Shown here: positions 26,749 through 35,784 of the stretch, piece by piece
Numbering within the stretch: position 1 is the first letter of the stretch
How the letters are laid out: each line of letters starts with the position of its first letter
Assembly: GCF_009647655.1 (NCBI RefSeq)
Contig: NZ_WJFD01000001.1
Span: forward strand, 1,488,001-1,552,000
Origin: Chitinophaga sp. SYP-B3965
GTDB taxonomy: Bacteria; Bacteroidota; Bacteroidia; Chitinophagales; Chitinophagaceae
Direction of reading: 5' to 3'
DNA length: 64,000 bases
Notes under the pieces: model-generated
Database searches by the model: none
Seen by the model: only the letters and a program-made list of their open reading frames with translations
What the model was told of the DNA's origin: nothing
Made by a program: the position numbers and the translations under genes

Positions 26749-27771
26749 TTAAGAAAAAAAGGCAACGATCTCTTCTACGGTACGTTTTGCTGTTCTGCCC
26801 ACACCGATCAGCGTAGCAGAAGCAAACCCGGTCCAGGAACCATAGCCTACCAGCCAAAGACCTTCATTATCAAGCGCGCGGGTACCTTTTGTGGTTATTT
26901 TATGTCCATTGAAGATAGGTGCTAAATGTGAGAGAGAAGGTTTAAAACCAGTGCAAAAAATAACGGCATCCACCTGTTCTTTTCGTCCATCGTTCCAAGT
27001 GATGCCATCTGGTGTGAAGGCATCGAACGGAGGCAACCAGGTTTGGTATACGTTACGGTCCCTGGCTTCTTTCACAGCAGGTACCATTACAATGTGGCCG
27101 AGTGAAGGGGGTTGAAGATCTTCTCCCCTTTGTTTTGCTTCATACAATTGTGTAGCGGCATCAAACAGGTATTTGCCATCTATATGATCCGGTAAAAACT
27201 CCGGCGTATTACGGGTGATCCATAATGTATCTGCTACTTTAGAGAGTTCTGCGAGGATCTGTGCGCCGGAATTCCCTTCGCCTACTATTGCTACTCTTTT
27301 ACCGATGAATGGGGATGATTCCCGGTATTCTGCGGAATGTAAGATCCTGCCTTTGAAAGTGCCAGGGAGATCAGGGATAAGAGGTGAACGATAACTCCCC
27401 GTAGCACTAACAATCGCTTTCGCAGCATAAGTATCATCCACTATAAACAACCCATTCTCTTTATGCACGTTCTTTACTGTTACCGGCCTGATCACTGGTA
27501 ACTGGTATCTTTCCTCATATGCTTTCAGATAAGCCACAGCTTCCTGTTTACCGGGGTAATGTTCTTTTCCGCCCGGCATAATTACACCTGGCAATGAACA
27601 CCATAATGCAGGAGAAAAGAGCGTGAGAGAATCCCATGCATACTGCCATGCACCGCCCGGGGCGGCAGCGCTATCCAGCATAATAAATTTCAGATCTGTT
27701 CTCCGTAAATAATACCCTGTTGCTAAAGCGCTTTGTCCGCCTCCGATCACAATTACATCATATAGTTCCAT
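26749..27771 (-). CDS. arsO: ArsO-type flavin-dependent monooxygenase
   Basis: A 340-residue FAD/NAD(P)H oxidoreductase. The first nucleotide motif is 'VIGGGQSALATGYYL' and the second 'VAIVGEGNSGAQILAEL', with the FMO-type 'ATGSYRSPLIP' and 'VDAVIFCTGFKP'. This is the pattern of ArsO, a monooxygenase regularly found in ars operons of Bacteroidota and Actinobacteria with unproven reaction. It overlaps the arsC gene by 14 bp, so co-translation is likely. Confidence 0.85.
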   Translation of the reverse strand: MELYDVIVIGGGQSALATGYYLRRTDLKFIMLDSAAAPGGAWQYAWDSLTLFSPALWCSLPGVIMPGGKEHYPGKQEAVAYLKAYEERYQLPVIRPVTVKNVHKENGLFIVDDTYAAKAIVSATGSYRSPLIPDLPGTFKGRILHSAEYRESSPFIGKRVAIVGEGNSGAQILAELSKVADTLWITRNTPEFLPDHIDGKYLFDAATQLYEAKQRGEDLQPPSLGHIVMVPAVKEARDRNVYQTWLPPFDAFTPDGITWNDGRKEQVDAVIFCTGFKPSLSHLAPIFNGHKITTKGTRALDNEGLWLVGYGSWTGFASATLIGVGRTAKRTVEEIVAFFS

Positions 27772-28177
27772 GTTGTTTCAGGTTCTCTTCCACGAATTTC
27801 TCACAATAATCTTTAATTAGCGCCCTTACCTTCCCGAATTCTTCCATATCCGTAGACTTTGCCGGGTCAGGGAAATTATGGTGAAATTTAAGCGCTTTAG
27901 AAGGGAAAACAGGGCATCTTTCCTTAGCGTTGTCACATACCGTGATCACATAATCGAAATCAATGCCTGTGTATTCAAGGATGTTGTTGGAGGTATGGCC
28001 GGAAATATCAATCCCGTCTTCCGCCATCGTAGCAATGGCTTTCGGATTCACGCCATGTGTTTCTACGCCAGCGCTGTATATCTCTGCGAGGCCGCCTGCA
28101 AAATGTTTTAAATAACCTTCTGCTATCTGGCTCCGGCAGCTGTTACCGGTGCAAAGGACGAGTACTTTTTTCTGCAT
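27758..28177 (-). CDS. arsC: Arsenate reductase, low-molecular-weight phosphatase type
   Basis: A 139-residue ArsC of the thioredoxin-coupled family. The P-loop is 'LCTGNSCRSQ' with nucleophile Cys9 and Cys14, and the redox pair is Cys81 and Cys88 in 'VCDNAKERCP'. It reduces arsenate to arsenite in the cytoplasm. It overlaps the 3' end of arsM by 35 bp. Confidence 0.95.
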   Translation of the reverse strand: MQKKVLVLCTGNSCRSQIAEGYLKHFAGGLAEIYSAGVETHGVNPKAIATMAEDGIDISGHTSNNILEYTGIDFDYVITVCDNAKERCPVFPSKALKFHHNFPDPAKSTDMEEFGKVRALIKDYCEKFVEENLKQHGTI

Positions 28178-28937
28178 ATACTGTTACACTTAAAATACCG
28201 TTAAATTCCCTGATCTCTTCAGGGGATAAATAAGCAGAAAGGATATCATCCGGTATATGGATCGCCTTTTCTTTCTGAAGGGTTATGTTCTTAAAGCCAT
28301 TCTGTTCGATCAGATCGAGGTAGTCCTGCTTCTGAATGGCACCAGATACACATCCGGCATACATTTCAGCGGCCTTTTGGATCTTTTCCGGCAGCACACC
28401 GGAAAGCACAATGTCAGAAATACTGAAATGACCGCCAGGTTTTAACACACGGTAAATATCTTTCAGTACCGCATCTTTATCCGGTACCAGGTTCAACACA
28501 CAATTACTCACCACCACATCTGCGATATCATCAGATACAGGGATGTTCTCTATATCCCCTTCCCTGAACTCCACATTATTAAAACCCAGCTTCTCTGCAT
28601 TCTTACGTGCCTTTTCCAGCATGGCAGGTGTAAAGTCGATACCGATCACTTTTCCGGTTTCTCCTGTTTCATGTCTGGCAACAAAACAATCATTGCCTGC
28701 ACCACTGCCCAGGTCTATGACGGTATCACCCTTTTTGATCTGTGCAAACTGTGTGGGCAATCCGCAACCCAACCCCAGATCAGCATCCGGATTATAACCT
28801 TCTACCGCAGCATAATCATCACTCATGATGTTGTATACTTCTGTGGAACAGCCTCCTGCGCCACAGCAGGAGGCCTGGTTATTTTCCTTATCCTGCAAGG
28901 CTATTTCGCTGTATTTCTGTTTAACTAATTCTTTCAT
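28143..28937 (-). CDS. arsM: Arsenite S-adenosylmethionine methyltransferase
   Basis: A 264-residue ArsM. The SAM motif is 'DTVIDLGSGAGND' (about 71-83), with the arsenite-binding cysteines Cys58 in 'LGLGCGLP' and Cys196 in 'YAGCVSGA'. A further N-terminal CCGAGGC cluster (Cys24, 25, 30) is present. It methylates As(III) to methylated, often more volatile, species. It is the gene after arsR, with an ArsR-like palindrome overlapping its start codon. Confidence 0.93.
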   Translation of the reverse strand: MKELVKQKYSEIALQDKENNQASCCGAGGCSTEVYNIMSDDYAAVEGYNPDADLGLGCGLPTQFAQIKKGDTVIDLGSGAGNDCFVARHETGETGKVIGIDFTPAMLEKARKNAEKLGFNNVEFREGDIENIPVSDDIADVVVSNCVLNLVPDKDAVLKDIYRVLKPGGHFSISDIVLSGVLPEKIQKAAEMYAGCVSGAIQKQDYLDLIEQNGFKNITLQKEKAIHIPDDILSAYLSPEEIREFNGILSVTVYAEKSTRPLHR

Positions 28938-28951
28938 CGTATTATTGCGAT
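28936..28951. promoter_or_regulatory. ArsR-type operator at the arsM start
   Basis: ATCGTATTATTGCGAT, 15 of 16 bases identical to the palindrome core in front of arsR. It overlaps the arsM start codon region (28935-28937), so ArsR could control arsM separately. Confidence 0.65.
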
Positions 28952-28971
28952 TTATTAGGGTAAAAAAATAG

Positions 28972-29301
28972 CTAGCAGCATTTACCGCTTAGCGTAACGT
29001 CTTTAAAAAACGACTGAAATAGATCATGATATTGTTTCCATACTTTGGGATTGATGCAGTAACAAACGCTCACCCCGTCTATATCTCCCTGTATGATCCC
29101 CGCATTCTTTAATTCTTTTAAATGCTGAGAAGTAGTAGCCTGTGCCAAACCCAGTTCTTCCACGATATCCCCGCAAACGCAGGCGTTCTTTTTCACCAGG
29201 TATTGCAGGATAGCTATCCGTGCCGGATGCGCCAATGCCTTCGCCATATTGGCGATATCATTCTGTTGTTTTGTAAAGAGGTCTGTTTTACTGGCTCCCA
29301 T
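28972..29301 (-). CDS. arsR: ArsR-family repressor
   Basis: A 109-residue winged-helix protein, with '[44 protein letters not shown]'. The CxC pair Cys41/Cys43 region fits the As(III) site of helix 3 in ArsR, and there is a C-terminal GKCC. It releases DNA on binding As(III) or Sb(III). It is the first gene of arsR-arsM-arsC-arsO; no ArsB or Acr3 efflux pump is in this cluster. Confidence 0.93.
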   Translation of the reverse strand: MGASKTDLFTKQQNDIANMAKALAHPARIAILQYLVKKNACVCGDIVEELGLAQATTSQHLKELKNAGIIQGDIDGVSVCYCINPKVWKQYHDLFQSFFKDVTLSGKCC

Positions 29302-29303
29302 TA

Positions 29304-29321
29304 TATCGCAATATTACGATA
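29304..29321. promoter_or_regulatory. ArsR-type operator at the arsR start
   Basis: TATCGCAATATTACGATA: an 18-bp imperfect palindrome (only two paired positions mismatched) lying 2 bp upstream of the arsR start codon. It is near-identical to the element at the arsM start. Confidence 0.75.
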
Positions 29322-29406
29322 GGCTATCTGAACTACCAAATATTATAAAAGAATACCTCAATTATGTAAGTGCCGCCTCCTTCAAACACAAGAACTTTAC
29401 ATCATT

Positions 29407-29979
29407 ATGAAAACTGCCTTTAAACTCTACATCAAAGGAATGGTTTGCCTTCGCTGCATTCAGGCTGTACGGGGCACTTTCCTTAAGCTGGACATCCCGG
29501 TGTCCAATATCCAACTGGGAGAATTAACAACCGTTACCACACTTTCTGCGCCTGATGTACTGGCTGTTAAAGAAGGTTTACAGCAGTTAGGGTTTGAACT
29601 GCTGGAAGACAAGCGCACCAAACTGGTGCAGGAAGTGAAAGTACTCGTACAACAGGTATACAACGGCACTTATGATTTCCCGCACGACTTCCGTTTCTCT
29701 GATATCATCACCGCCTGGTTTAAAAAGGACTACGCCGCTGTCAGCAAAAGCTTTTCAGCTGCAGAAGGCACTACACTGGAAAGGTATATCATGGAATTCC
29801 GCATAGAAAAAACGAAGGAATTCCTTGTGTACACAGGATATACGATGGAAGACATTGCTTTCAGACTAGGGTTCAGCAGTGCCGCGCATTTATCCCGGCA
29901 GTTCAAAAGCATCACAGGGCTTACGCCTTCTCATTTTAAGGAAATAGGCGCTGAGCGCAGTAAAATTATGTACAACTAA
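29407..29979 (+). CDS. Metal-binding-domain/AraC fusion regulator
   Basis: A 190-residue protein with an N-terminal metal-binding-domain-like stretch 'LYIKGMVCLRCIQAV', with the pair Cys14/Cys17 in the position of the HMA CxxC motif, then a C-terminal AraC helix-turn-helix (about 115-190, 'MEDIAFRLGFSSAAHLSRQFKSITGLTPSHF'). It is a Bacteroidota form in which an HMA-like domain is fused to an AraC output. It sits 60 bp upstream of the copA gene on the same strand and is the natural candidate for sensing Cu or another soft metal. It is divergent from the ars operon. Confidence 0.75.
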   Translation: MKTAFKLYIKGMVCLRCIQAVRGTFLKLDIPVSNIQLGELTTVTTLSAPDVLAVKEGLQQLGFELLEDKRTKLVQEVKVLVQQVYNGTYDFPHDFRFSDIITAWFKKDYAAVSKSFSAAEGTTLERYIMEFRIEKTKEFLVYTGYTMEDIAFRLGFSSAAHLSRQFKSITGLTPSHFKEIGAERSKIMYN

Positions 29980-30016
29980 TGCTGAATTGTGTAACAACTC
30001 CCCTTCTACCCCATCG

Positions 30017-30024
30017 TAACTTTG
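30017..30024 (+). promoter_or_regulatory. -7 box in front of copA
   Basis: TAACTTTG matches the Bacteroidota -7 consensus TAnnTTTG. The copA ATG is at 30040, giving a short leader. No convincing -33 TTTG was found at the right distance, which would fit an activator-dependent promoter. Confidence 0.5.
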
Positions 30025-30039
30025 TATAAAATTGGAAAT

Positions 30040-32247
30040 ATGTCAACCGCAATAACCAAAGAAACCTTTCCCGTACTTGAAATGACCTGCGCGGCCTGCG
30101 CCATCAGCGTGGAATCCATGTTAAAGTCAGCGCCGGGTGTTAAAGATGCCGGTGTGAACTTCGCCAATCAAAGCGCCTGGGTGCAATATGACCCTGCTGC
30201 CACTACACCGGAATCCCTTCAAAATACGGTACGTTCTATTGGTTACGACCTGGTGATAGATAAGGATAACCAGGACGAAGTAAAAGAAGAAGCACAACGC
30301 CGTCATTATAACGAAGTAAAACAACGGACCATCTGGTCTTCCATCTTATCTGTTCCCATCGTGATCATTGGCATGTTCTTCATGAATATGCCTTATGGTA
30401 ACTGGATCATGATGATCCTGGCTACACCGGTGGTATTCTACTTTGGCCGTAACTTCTTCGTAAATGCCTGGAAACAATTGAAACATGGCAGGGCCAATAT
30501 GGATACCCTCGTTGCTTTAAGCACAGGTATTGCCTGGATCTTCAGTGCCTTCAATACCATTTATCCTGAATTCTGGCATCAGCGCGGCTTACATCCGCAC
30601 GTTTATTTTGAAGCCGCTGCTGTGGTGATCGCTTTTATTTCTCTGGGTAAATTGCTGGAAGAAAGGGCCAAATCCAATACTTCTTCTGCCATTAAAAAAC
30701 TCATGGGCCTGCAACCGAAAACGGTATTGCTCATAGATGCTTCCGGACAAACACAGGAGATCCCCATTTCCAATGTAAAGGTGCAGGACATCCTGCTGGT
30801 GAAACCGGGTGAAAAGATCCCTGTGGATGGTATGGTGATGAATGGAGAATCATATGTGGATGAAAGTATGATCAGCGGAGAGCCGGTGCCTGTGCTGAAG
30901 AAACAGGGAGAAAAAATCTTTGCGGGCACCATCAATCAGAAAGGCAGCTTGCAGTTCAAAGCAGAAAAAGTAGGTGCAGATACTGTATTGGCACAGATCA
31001 TCAAAATGGTGCAGGAAGCACAAGGCAGTAAAGCCCCGGTGCAAAAACTGGTAGATAAGATAGCAGGTATCTTTGTGCCCATTGTGATCAGCATTGCCAT
31101 CCTCACATTCATTACCTGGATAGTAGTGGGTGGTGAACATTTCTTCACACATGGCTTACTTACTGCGGTAACAGTGTTAGTGATTGCCTGCCCCTGTGCG
31201 CTGGGATTAGCTACACCTACTGCAATTATGGTAGGCGTTGGTAAAGGTGCAGAAAATAATATCCTCATCAAAGACGCAGAGAGCCTGGAACTGGGGCATA
31301 AAGTAAATGCCATCATCCTGGATAAAACGGGCACCATCACAGAAGGCAAACCGGTGGTAACAGATATGATCTGGAATACAACTACAGCTGATCTTCGTTC
31401 TGTACTTTTCTCGCTGGAACAACAATCTGAACATCCCCTCGCGGAAGCAGTAACAGCCTATTTAAAAGTGAAACCGGTGAAACTGGAGAGCTTTGAAAGT
31501 ATTACCGGGCAAGGGATTAAAGGTACTTACGAAGGAAGGAATTTCTTTGCAGGTAATAAGCAACTCTTAACAGAAAACAATATCCCACTCAACCAGATAC
31601 AGCTTTCACAGGCCGGAGTATTACAGGAAGAAGCCAAAACGGTGATCTACTTTGCAAATGAAAAAGAGATATTGGCCATCATTGCCATTGCAGACAAGAT
31701 CAAAGAAACTTCTAAAACAGCTATCGCTTCTCTTATCCGGGATGGTATTGAGGTATACATGCTCACAGGAGATAATGCACACACCGCTGCAGCTGTTGCC
31801 CGCAGTGTAGGTATTAAAAACTATAAAGCAGAAGTATTACCTGCTTACAAAGCAGCGTTCGTAAAAGAATTACAGGCAGCAGGTAAAATAGTAGCTATGG
31901 TAGGTGACGGGATCAATGACTCCCAGGCACTCGCACAAGCGGATGTAAGTATTGCCATGGGTAAAGGTTCCGACATTGCAATGGATGTAGCCAAGATGAC
32001 GCTGATCACTTCAGATCTGAACAGTATCCCCAAAGCATTGAAGCTCTCCCGTAAAACGGTGGCTACGGTGAAACAAAACCTCTTCTGGGCATTCATCTAT
32101 AACATCATTGGCATTCCGCTGGCAGCGGGTGTTCTTTATCCGATAAACGGATTCCTCTTAGACCCGATGATCGCGGGGGCTGCAATGGCTTTAAGTTCTG
32201 TGAGTGTGGTGAGTAATAGTTTGCGTTTGAAAGCGGCGAAACTTTAA
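30040..32247 (+). CDS. copA: Copper-type P1B-ATPase
   Basis: A 735-residue heavy-metal ATPase. It has one N-terminal HMA domain with CAAC (Cys17, Cys20), the membrane metal motif CPC at about 384-386 ('IACPCALGLATP'), the phosphorylation motif DKTGT at 428, and 'SEHPLAEA' in the nucleotide domain. CPC with a CxxC HMA indicates Cu(I) export from the cytoplasm. The start at 30040 (MSTAITKE) is used, since the longer frame begins at a TTG inside the promoter. It is paired with the upstream HMA/AraC regulator. Confidence 0.93.
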   Translation: MSTAITKETFPVLEMTCAACAISVESMLKSAPGVKDAGVNFANQSAWVQYDPAATTPESLQNTVRSIGYDLVIDKDNQDEVKEEAQRRHYNEVKQRTIWSSILSVPIVIIGMFFMNMPYGNWIMMILATPVVFYFGRNFFVNAWKQLKHGRANMDTLVALSTGIAWIFSAFNTIYPEFWHQRGLHPHVYFEAAAVVIAFISLGKLLEERAKSNTSSAIKKLMGLQPKTVLLIDASGQTQEIPISNVKVQDILLVKPGEKIPVDGMVMNGESYVDESMISGEPVPVLKKQGEKIFAGTINQKGSLQFKAEKVGADTVLAQIIKMVQEAQGSKAPVQKLVDKIAGIFVPIVISIAILTFITWIVVGGEHFFTHGLLTAVTVLVIACPCALGLATPTAIMVGVGKGAENNILIKDAESLELGHKVNAIILDKTGTITEGKPVVTDMIWNTTTADLRSVLFSLEQQSEHPLAEAVTAYLKVKPVKLESFESITGQGIKGTYEGRNFFAGNKQLLTENNIPLNQIQLSQAGVLQEEAKTVIYFANEKEILAIIAIADKIKETSKTAIASLIRDGIEVYMLTGDNAHTAAAVARSVGIKNYKAEVLPAYKAAFVKELQAAGKIVAMVGDGINDSQALAQADVSIAMGKGSDIAMDVAKMTLITSDLNSIPKALKLSRKTVATVKQNLFWAFIYNIIGIPLAAGVLYPINGFLLDPMIAGAAMALSSVSVVSNSLRLKAAKL

Positions 32248-32280
32248 TGCAAAGAGGAGTTTTTTCTTTTTAGCAGAAGT

Positions 32281-32311
32281 AAAAAGAGGGCTCCGCCAGA
32301 GCCCTCTTTTT
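32281..32311. terminator. Bidirectional terminator between copA and the sialic acid locus
   Basis: Perfect 13-bp arms AAAAAGAGGGCTC / GAGCCCTCTTTTT around a 5-nt loop. It lies 34 bp after the copA stop and 7 bp before the stop of the minus-strand sialidase, with U tracts in both directions. Confidence 0.95.
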
Positions 32312-32317
32312 ATGCTA

Positions 32318-33541
32318 TTAAGGTTCCACCGCCCCATTCAAGATCCAGGGCAGATTGAACTTATGAAATTCAATAGACCGGTTACTCGTAGAAGAGCTCC
32401 CTGTATTCTCATTCACTTCAATTAAAGCCCCTACCATAAAATCAGCTGTTTTAGCCATACTGGAGTACCCACCTTTCCCCTGATCAATAGCCTGCTGTTC
32501 TGTTAAATTATCAAAGATCCTTCTGCTAATGGGCCATGTACCACCTTCATCATAAGTGATCCTGATCCGCATCTTACCTCTTGTTTCTGTACTCGCAGAG
32601 TTCAGAAACATGATCCGGTTTGGAGCATCGGTGTATCTCAACACGGAAGCCTGGCAGGCAGGGTCCAGCAGATCCGGATCAGATGTCCATGTTGGGAAAC
32701 TGGTGATGGAACCAACAGAGATCCTTCTCCTTTTGGAAAGTTCCCACTGGCTTCCAACAGGTCTATCATTCCTGATCAACCCACCGTTTAATTTTTCAAT
32801 GATCGTGCCTTCGCTGGTGCCGGATGGAATAGATTGATAATGCCATGTTGCCCCATGATCATCACTGTAAATATTCCTGCCGATAGCTGGAATGATAAGC
32901 CTGCCTGTTGCGCCGGTTTTGCTCTTTTGCAGACCAACACCAGGGCCCATAGCATCCCAGGTAAAATTGGAGGGTAATAGTGTAGAAGTGAGATCCTGCT
33001 GTGCAGACCAACTGGCCCCGTTGTTATCACTGTAGGACATATACACTTTCCTTTCTCCCCAGCTATCAATTGGCAAATAGCCATCTGTGCCGGATTGATT
33101 ATGGTCTCCACTGTTCCAGGACATGAATAACCATACTCTGCCTGTAGATTGATCTACTACAGCGGTGGGATTTCCCCAGGTGCCAGGGCCAACACCAACT
33201 ACTTCTCCAAGCGCAGACCAGGTAGCACCATTGTCCGTAGATCTTTTGTAAACGAGGTTAATGTTGCCATAGTCTTTGTTGTTGGACATCCGGCCTTCTG
33301 CGAATGCGATCAGTGTGCCATTGGTTGTTCTGATCAAAGAGGGAATTCTGAAAGAATGATAACCATCAGATCCTCCGCCATCAAAGATCTTGGCGGATGT
33401 GTGTACCTGGGCGGCGGCTAATAGTTGGGCCTCTGCTTTGGTAACCGGGTTTAACTTTTCCGAAGGGAGGGTTTGTTTTGTGCAGGCAATAGAAAGCACA
33501 AGGCATAGTGCGCCTATGCCCGCGTTAAGTGTTTTTTGCAT
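32318..33541 (-). CDS. Exo-alpha-sialidase lipoprotein (GH33), copy A
   Basis: A 407-residue GH33 sialidase with lipobox ending at Cys20 ('VLSIAC'), so likely surface- or periplasm-anchored. The FRIP-type Arg is in 'FRIPSLIRT', Asp boxes appear as 'STDNGATW', 'SDNNGASW', 'SDDHGATW' and 'TYDEGGTW', and the nucleophile Tyr region is 'GKGGYSSMAK'. It is the last gene of the sialic acid unit, 37 bp after the MFS transporter gene. Confidence 0.93.
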   Translation of the reverse strand: MQKTLNAGIGALCLVLSIACTKQTLPSEKLNPVTKAEAQLLAAAQVHTSAKIFDGGGSDGYHSFRIPSLIRTTNGTLIAFAEGRMSNNKDYGNINLVYKRSTDNGATWSALGEVVGVGPGTWGNPTAVVDQSTGRVWLFMSWNSGDHNQSGTDGYLPIDSWGERKVYMSYSDNNGASWSAQQDLTSTLLPSNFTWDAMGPGVGLQKSKTGATGRLIIPAIGRNIYSDDHGATWHYQSIPSGTSEGTIIEKLNGGLIRNDRPVGSQWELSKRRRISVGSITSFPTWTSDPDLLDPACQASVLRYTDAPNRIMFLNSASTETRGKMRIRITYDEGGTWPISRRIFDNLTEQQAIDQGKGGYSSMAKTADFMVGALIEVNENTGSSSTSNRSIEFHKFNLPWILNGAVEP

Positions 33542-33578
33542 AACGGGTTTATATTTGGGTTTAAGGTTAAACTAAAGC

Positions 33579-34805
33579 TTAGTTCTTCTTCAACTTCACC
33601 GCAAATAATAACCAGGTAGCCAACAACATTGCCACCGCAGATACCTGGTAAATGATAGAAAGGTCTATCTGTGCATCTTTGAGAGCACCACCCACATATA
33701 CCATTAAGCCACCGATAATTGTGCTTAAAAAATTAAGGAAACCATACCCTGTGGCAATGTACCTGCCATCTGCTACTTGTCTTAAGATGGGCATCATGTT
33801 AGCATCATTGAACCCTCTTGCCAGGCCAAAGAAGATCATCGCAATGATAGCAACGCTAAATACGGTGGTGGATGCCATGAGGAATAAAAATGGCGCACCC
33901 AGGGTAAAACCAATGATCAGTACATACAACCGGCCTCTGTTGTTCTTTCGCGTCCACCTGTCTGCCAGGATGCCGCCTAATACAACACCAATAAAGGAAC
34001 CGATCTGTATATAACCGGTAGCGGAAAGACCGGCTTCTCCGAGATTAAGATGGAAATGATCTTTGAAGAAAGTAGGCAGCCAGCCATATACCAGCCAGTT
34101 AACAATGCCTAACACAGCAAAATATATCAGGAGAATAAAGAAAGAAGCTTTACTGAACAGTTCTTTTAAAGCGCCGGTAAGGCTGATCTTTTCAATAACT
34201 GGTTCAGCAGCTTCTTCCGTTTCCGTTCTTTTATAGTCTTTTAAAATATACAGCAGGAAAATGGAATAAACGATCCCGAGGATCCCGAATACGTGAAAAC
34301 CGGAACGCCATCCCCATAACTCTGCAATGTAACCACCCAGGCCACCCAATGCCATCCCTGCATACAGGCCACTCATATGTAAACCTGTAGCCAGTGAACG
34401 GGTTCGGCCTTTATGATAATCTGTGATCAAAGCCAATGCTGCAGGAATATAACAAGCCTCGCTAACGCCCATTAAAAAACGGGCGGTGAGCATTTCATAA
34501 AATGAATGGGTGAAACCCGTCCACAGGGTTACGATGGACCATATCATTACGCTAAACACAATTACTTTTTTCCTGCTGTACCTGTCCGCAAAGAAACCAC
34601 CAAACGGACTGAGTATGCCATACGACCAAAGGAACACTGAAGTCAGCAATCCAAATTGCGCATCAGTGAGGCCAAAGTCTGCCACAATGGGATCACGCAT
34701 GGAGGTGATCAGCAAGCGGTCCAGGTAGTTTAGGAAAGCCACTACCCAGAGCATGGCTACAATGATCCAGGAATAAGTAGCAGTGTTTTGCGTGGAATGC
34801 TTCAT
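33579..34805 (-). CDS. MFS transporter, probable sialic acid importer
   Basis: A 408-residue major facilitator with 12 predicted membrane helices. The signature loop 'GGFFADRYSRKKVI' follows helix 2. It belongs to the anion/cation symporter group that includes hexuronate and sialate transporters. Its position between NanM- and sialidase-encoding genes, 3 bp after the kelch gene, makes N-acetylneuraminate (or a derivative) the likely substrate, carried across the inner membrane. Confidence 0.88.
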   Translation of the reverse strand: MKHSTQNTATYSWIIVAMLWVVAFLNYLDRLLITSMRDPIVADFGLTDAQFGLLTSVFLWSYGILSPFGGFFADRYSRKKVIVFSVMIWSIVTLWTGFTHSFYEMLTARFLMGVSEACYIPAALALITDYHKGRTRSLATGLHMSGLYAGMALGGLGGYIAELWGWRSGFHVFGILGIVYSIFLLYILKDYKRTETEEAAEPVIEKISLTGALKELFSKASFFILLIYFAVLGIVNWLVYGWLPTFFKDHFHLNLGEAGLSATGYIQIGSFIGVVLGGILADRWTRKNNRGRLYVLIIGFTLGAPFLFLMASTTVFSVAIIAMIFFGLARGFNDANMMPILRQVADGRYIATGYGFLNFLSTIIGGLMVYVGGALKDAQIDLSIIYQVSAVAMLLATWLLFAVKLKKN

Positions 34806-34808
34806 TTA

Positions 34809-35780
34809 TTAAGACTGTTTAGGAATACCTGAAAGTACTGTAGTGGTGCGGATGGCGGGTTTTATTTCACCTCCGGGGATCACTACAACACCATTCCATA
34901 AAGTTAAGGAAGTAGTTACTGGCGGTGCTGCCGGTAACTGCCCTTTTACGGACCAGGTATTCTCCTGTGTGTTATAATTCAATATCTGCCTGGAAAAACC
35001 AGGATGTTCTTCTCTTAATGATGCAGCGGTACCATCATCACCACCAAAGATCTGCAAACCTTCGCCAGCTGCATAAGCGGGCGTTGGTGCAGCCACCACT
35101 GCGTTAGGAAGTGATGGCAGTTTCTTCCAACCTGTTACTGGAGAATACTCGTAAGCATCCCGCAAATAATTCCGCACGCCATTTTCCAGTTCTGCGCCGC
35201 TGAAAAGATAAAAGTTTCCATCTAAAGTTCCTGTTACCGCCAACATGCGGGAAACGCCAGGCCATGGTGCTAATTCCTTCCAGGTTTTATGTTCCGCAGC
35301 CAGATCCAGTGACCAGAAATTGTGCGCCGTTTGCAAAGCATCCGGACTGTCTAATCCTCCTGCCACATAGATCACATCACCGATGAGTACAGCAGCCGTA
35401 TTGGCAATGGCTTTTGGCAGAGAAGGTAATACTGTGCTGGTAATCCTTCCTTCATTGTATTTCAGCATCCATACTTCCGCATGATGCCCTTTTTCACTAC
35501 TGCCACCGATAAAGATGCAGGCATCTTTCCAGGTAACCGAAGCGCCATAACCCAATGCCTGCGGTAATATGCCTGCTGTTCTCCACTCTCCGCCCGGCTT
35601 TTCCAAAGCGAAGATATGATCATGCCATACTTTTTTAGAACCCGTCCATGGTGTGCCACCGTCCGGGAAGTTTGCACCGCCTGCTACCAGTAAAGCACCA
35701 TTGGAAACACCAGTGAAAGAACCCGCAAAGCCAATGGGGTCAGGTATATTCGGCAAACTAATACTCCAATCTTCCTCCAT
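34809..35780 (-). CDS. nanM: N-acetylneuraminate mutarotase-like kelch protein
   Basis: A 323-residue six-bladed kelch-type beta propeller ('GALLVAGGANFPDGG', 'GDVIYVAGGLD', 'NGVVVIPGGE'). The pattern and genomic setting fit NanM, which speeds interconversion of alpha- and beta-sialic acid. No signal peptide is visible, unlike the periplasmic E. coli protein; with only 4 bp to the upstream nanA stop the start cannot move far. It may therefore act in the cytoplasm. The active-site residues were not mapped. Confidence 0.8.
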   Translation of the reverse strand: MEEDWSISLPNIPDPIGFAGSFTGVSNGALLVAGGANFPDGGTPWTGSKKVWHDHIFALEKPGGEWRTAGILPQALGYGASVTWKDACIFIGGSSEKGHHAEVWMLKYNEGRITSTVLPSLPKAIANTAAVLIGDVIYVAGGLDSPDALQTAHNFWSLDLAAEHKTWKELAPWPGVSRMLAVTGTLDGNFYLFSGAELENGVRNYLRDAYEYSPVTGWKKLPSLPNAVVAAPTPAYAAGEGLQIFGGDDGTAASLREEHPGFSRQILNYNTQENTWSVKGQLPAAPPVTTSLTLWNGVVVIPGGEIKPAIRTTTVLSGIPKQS

Positions 35781-35784
35781 ACCA

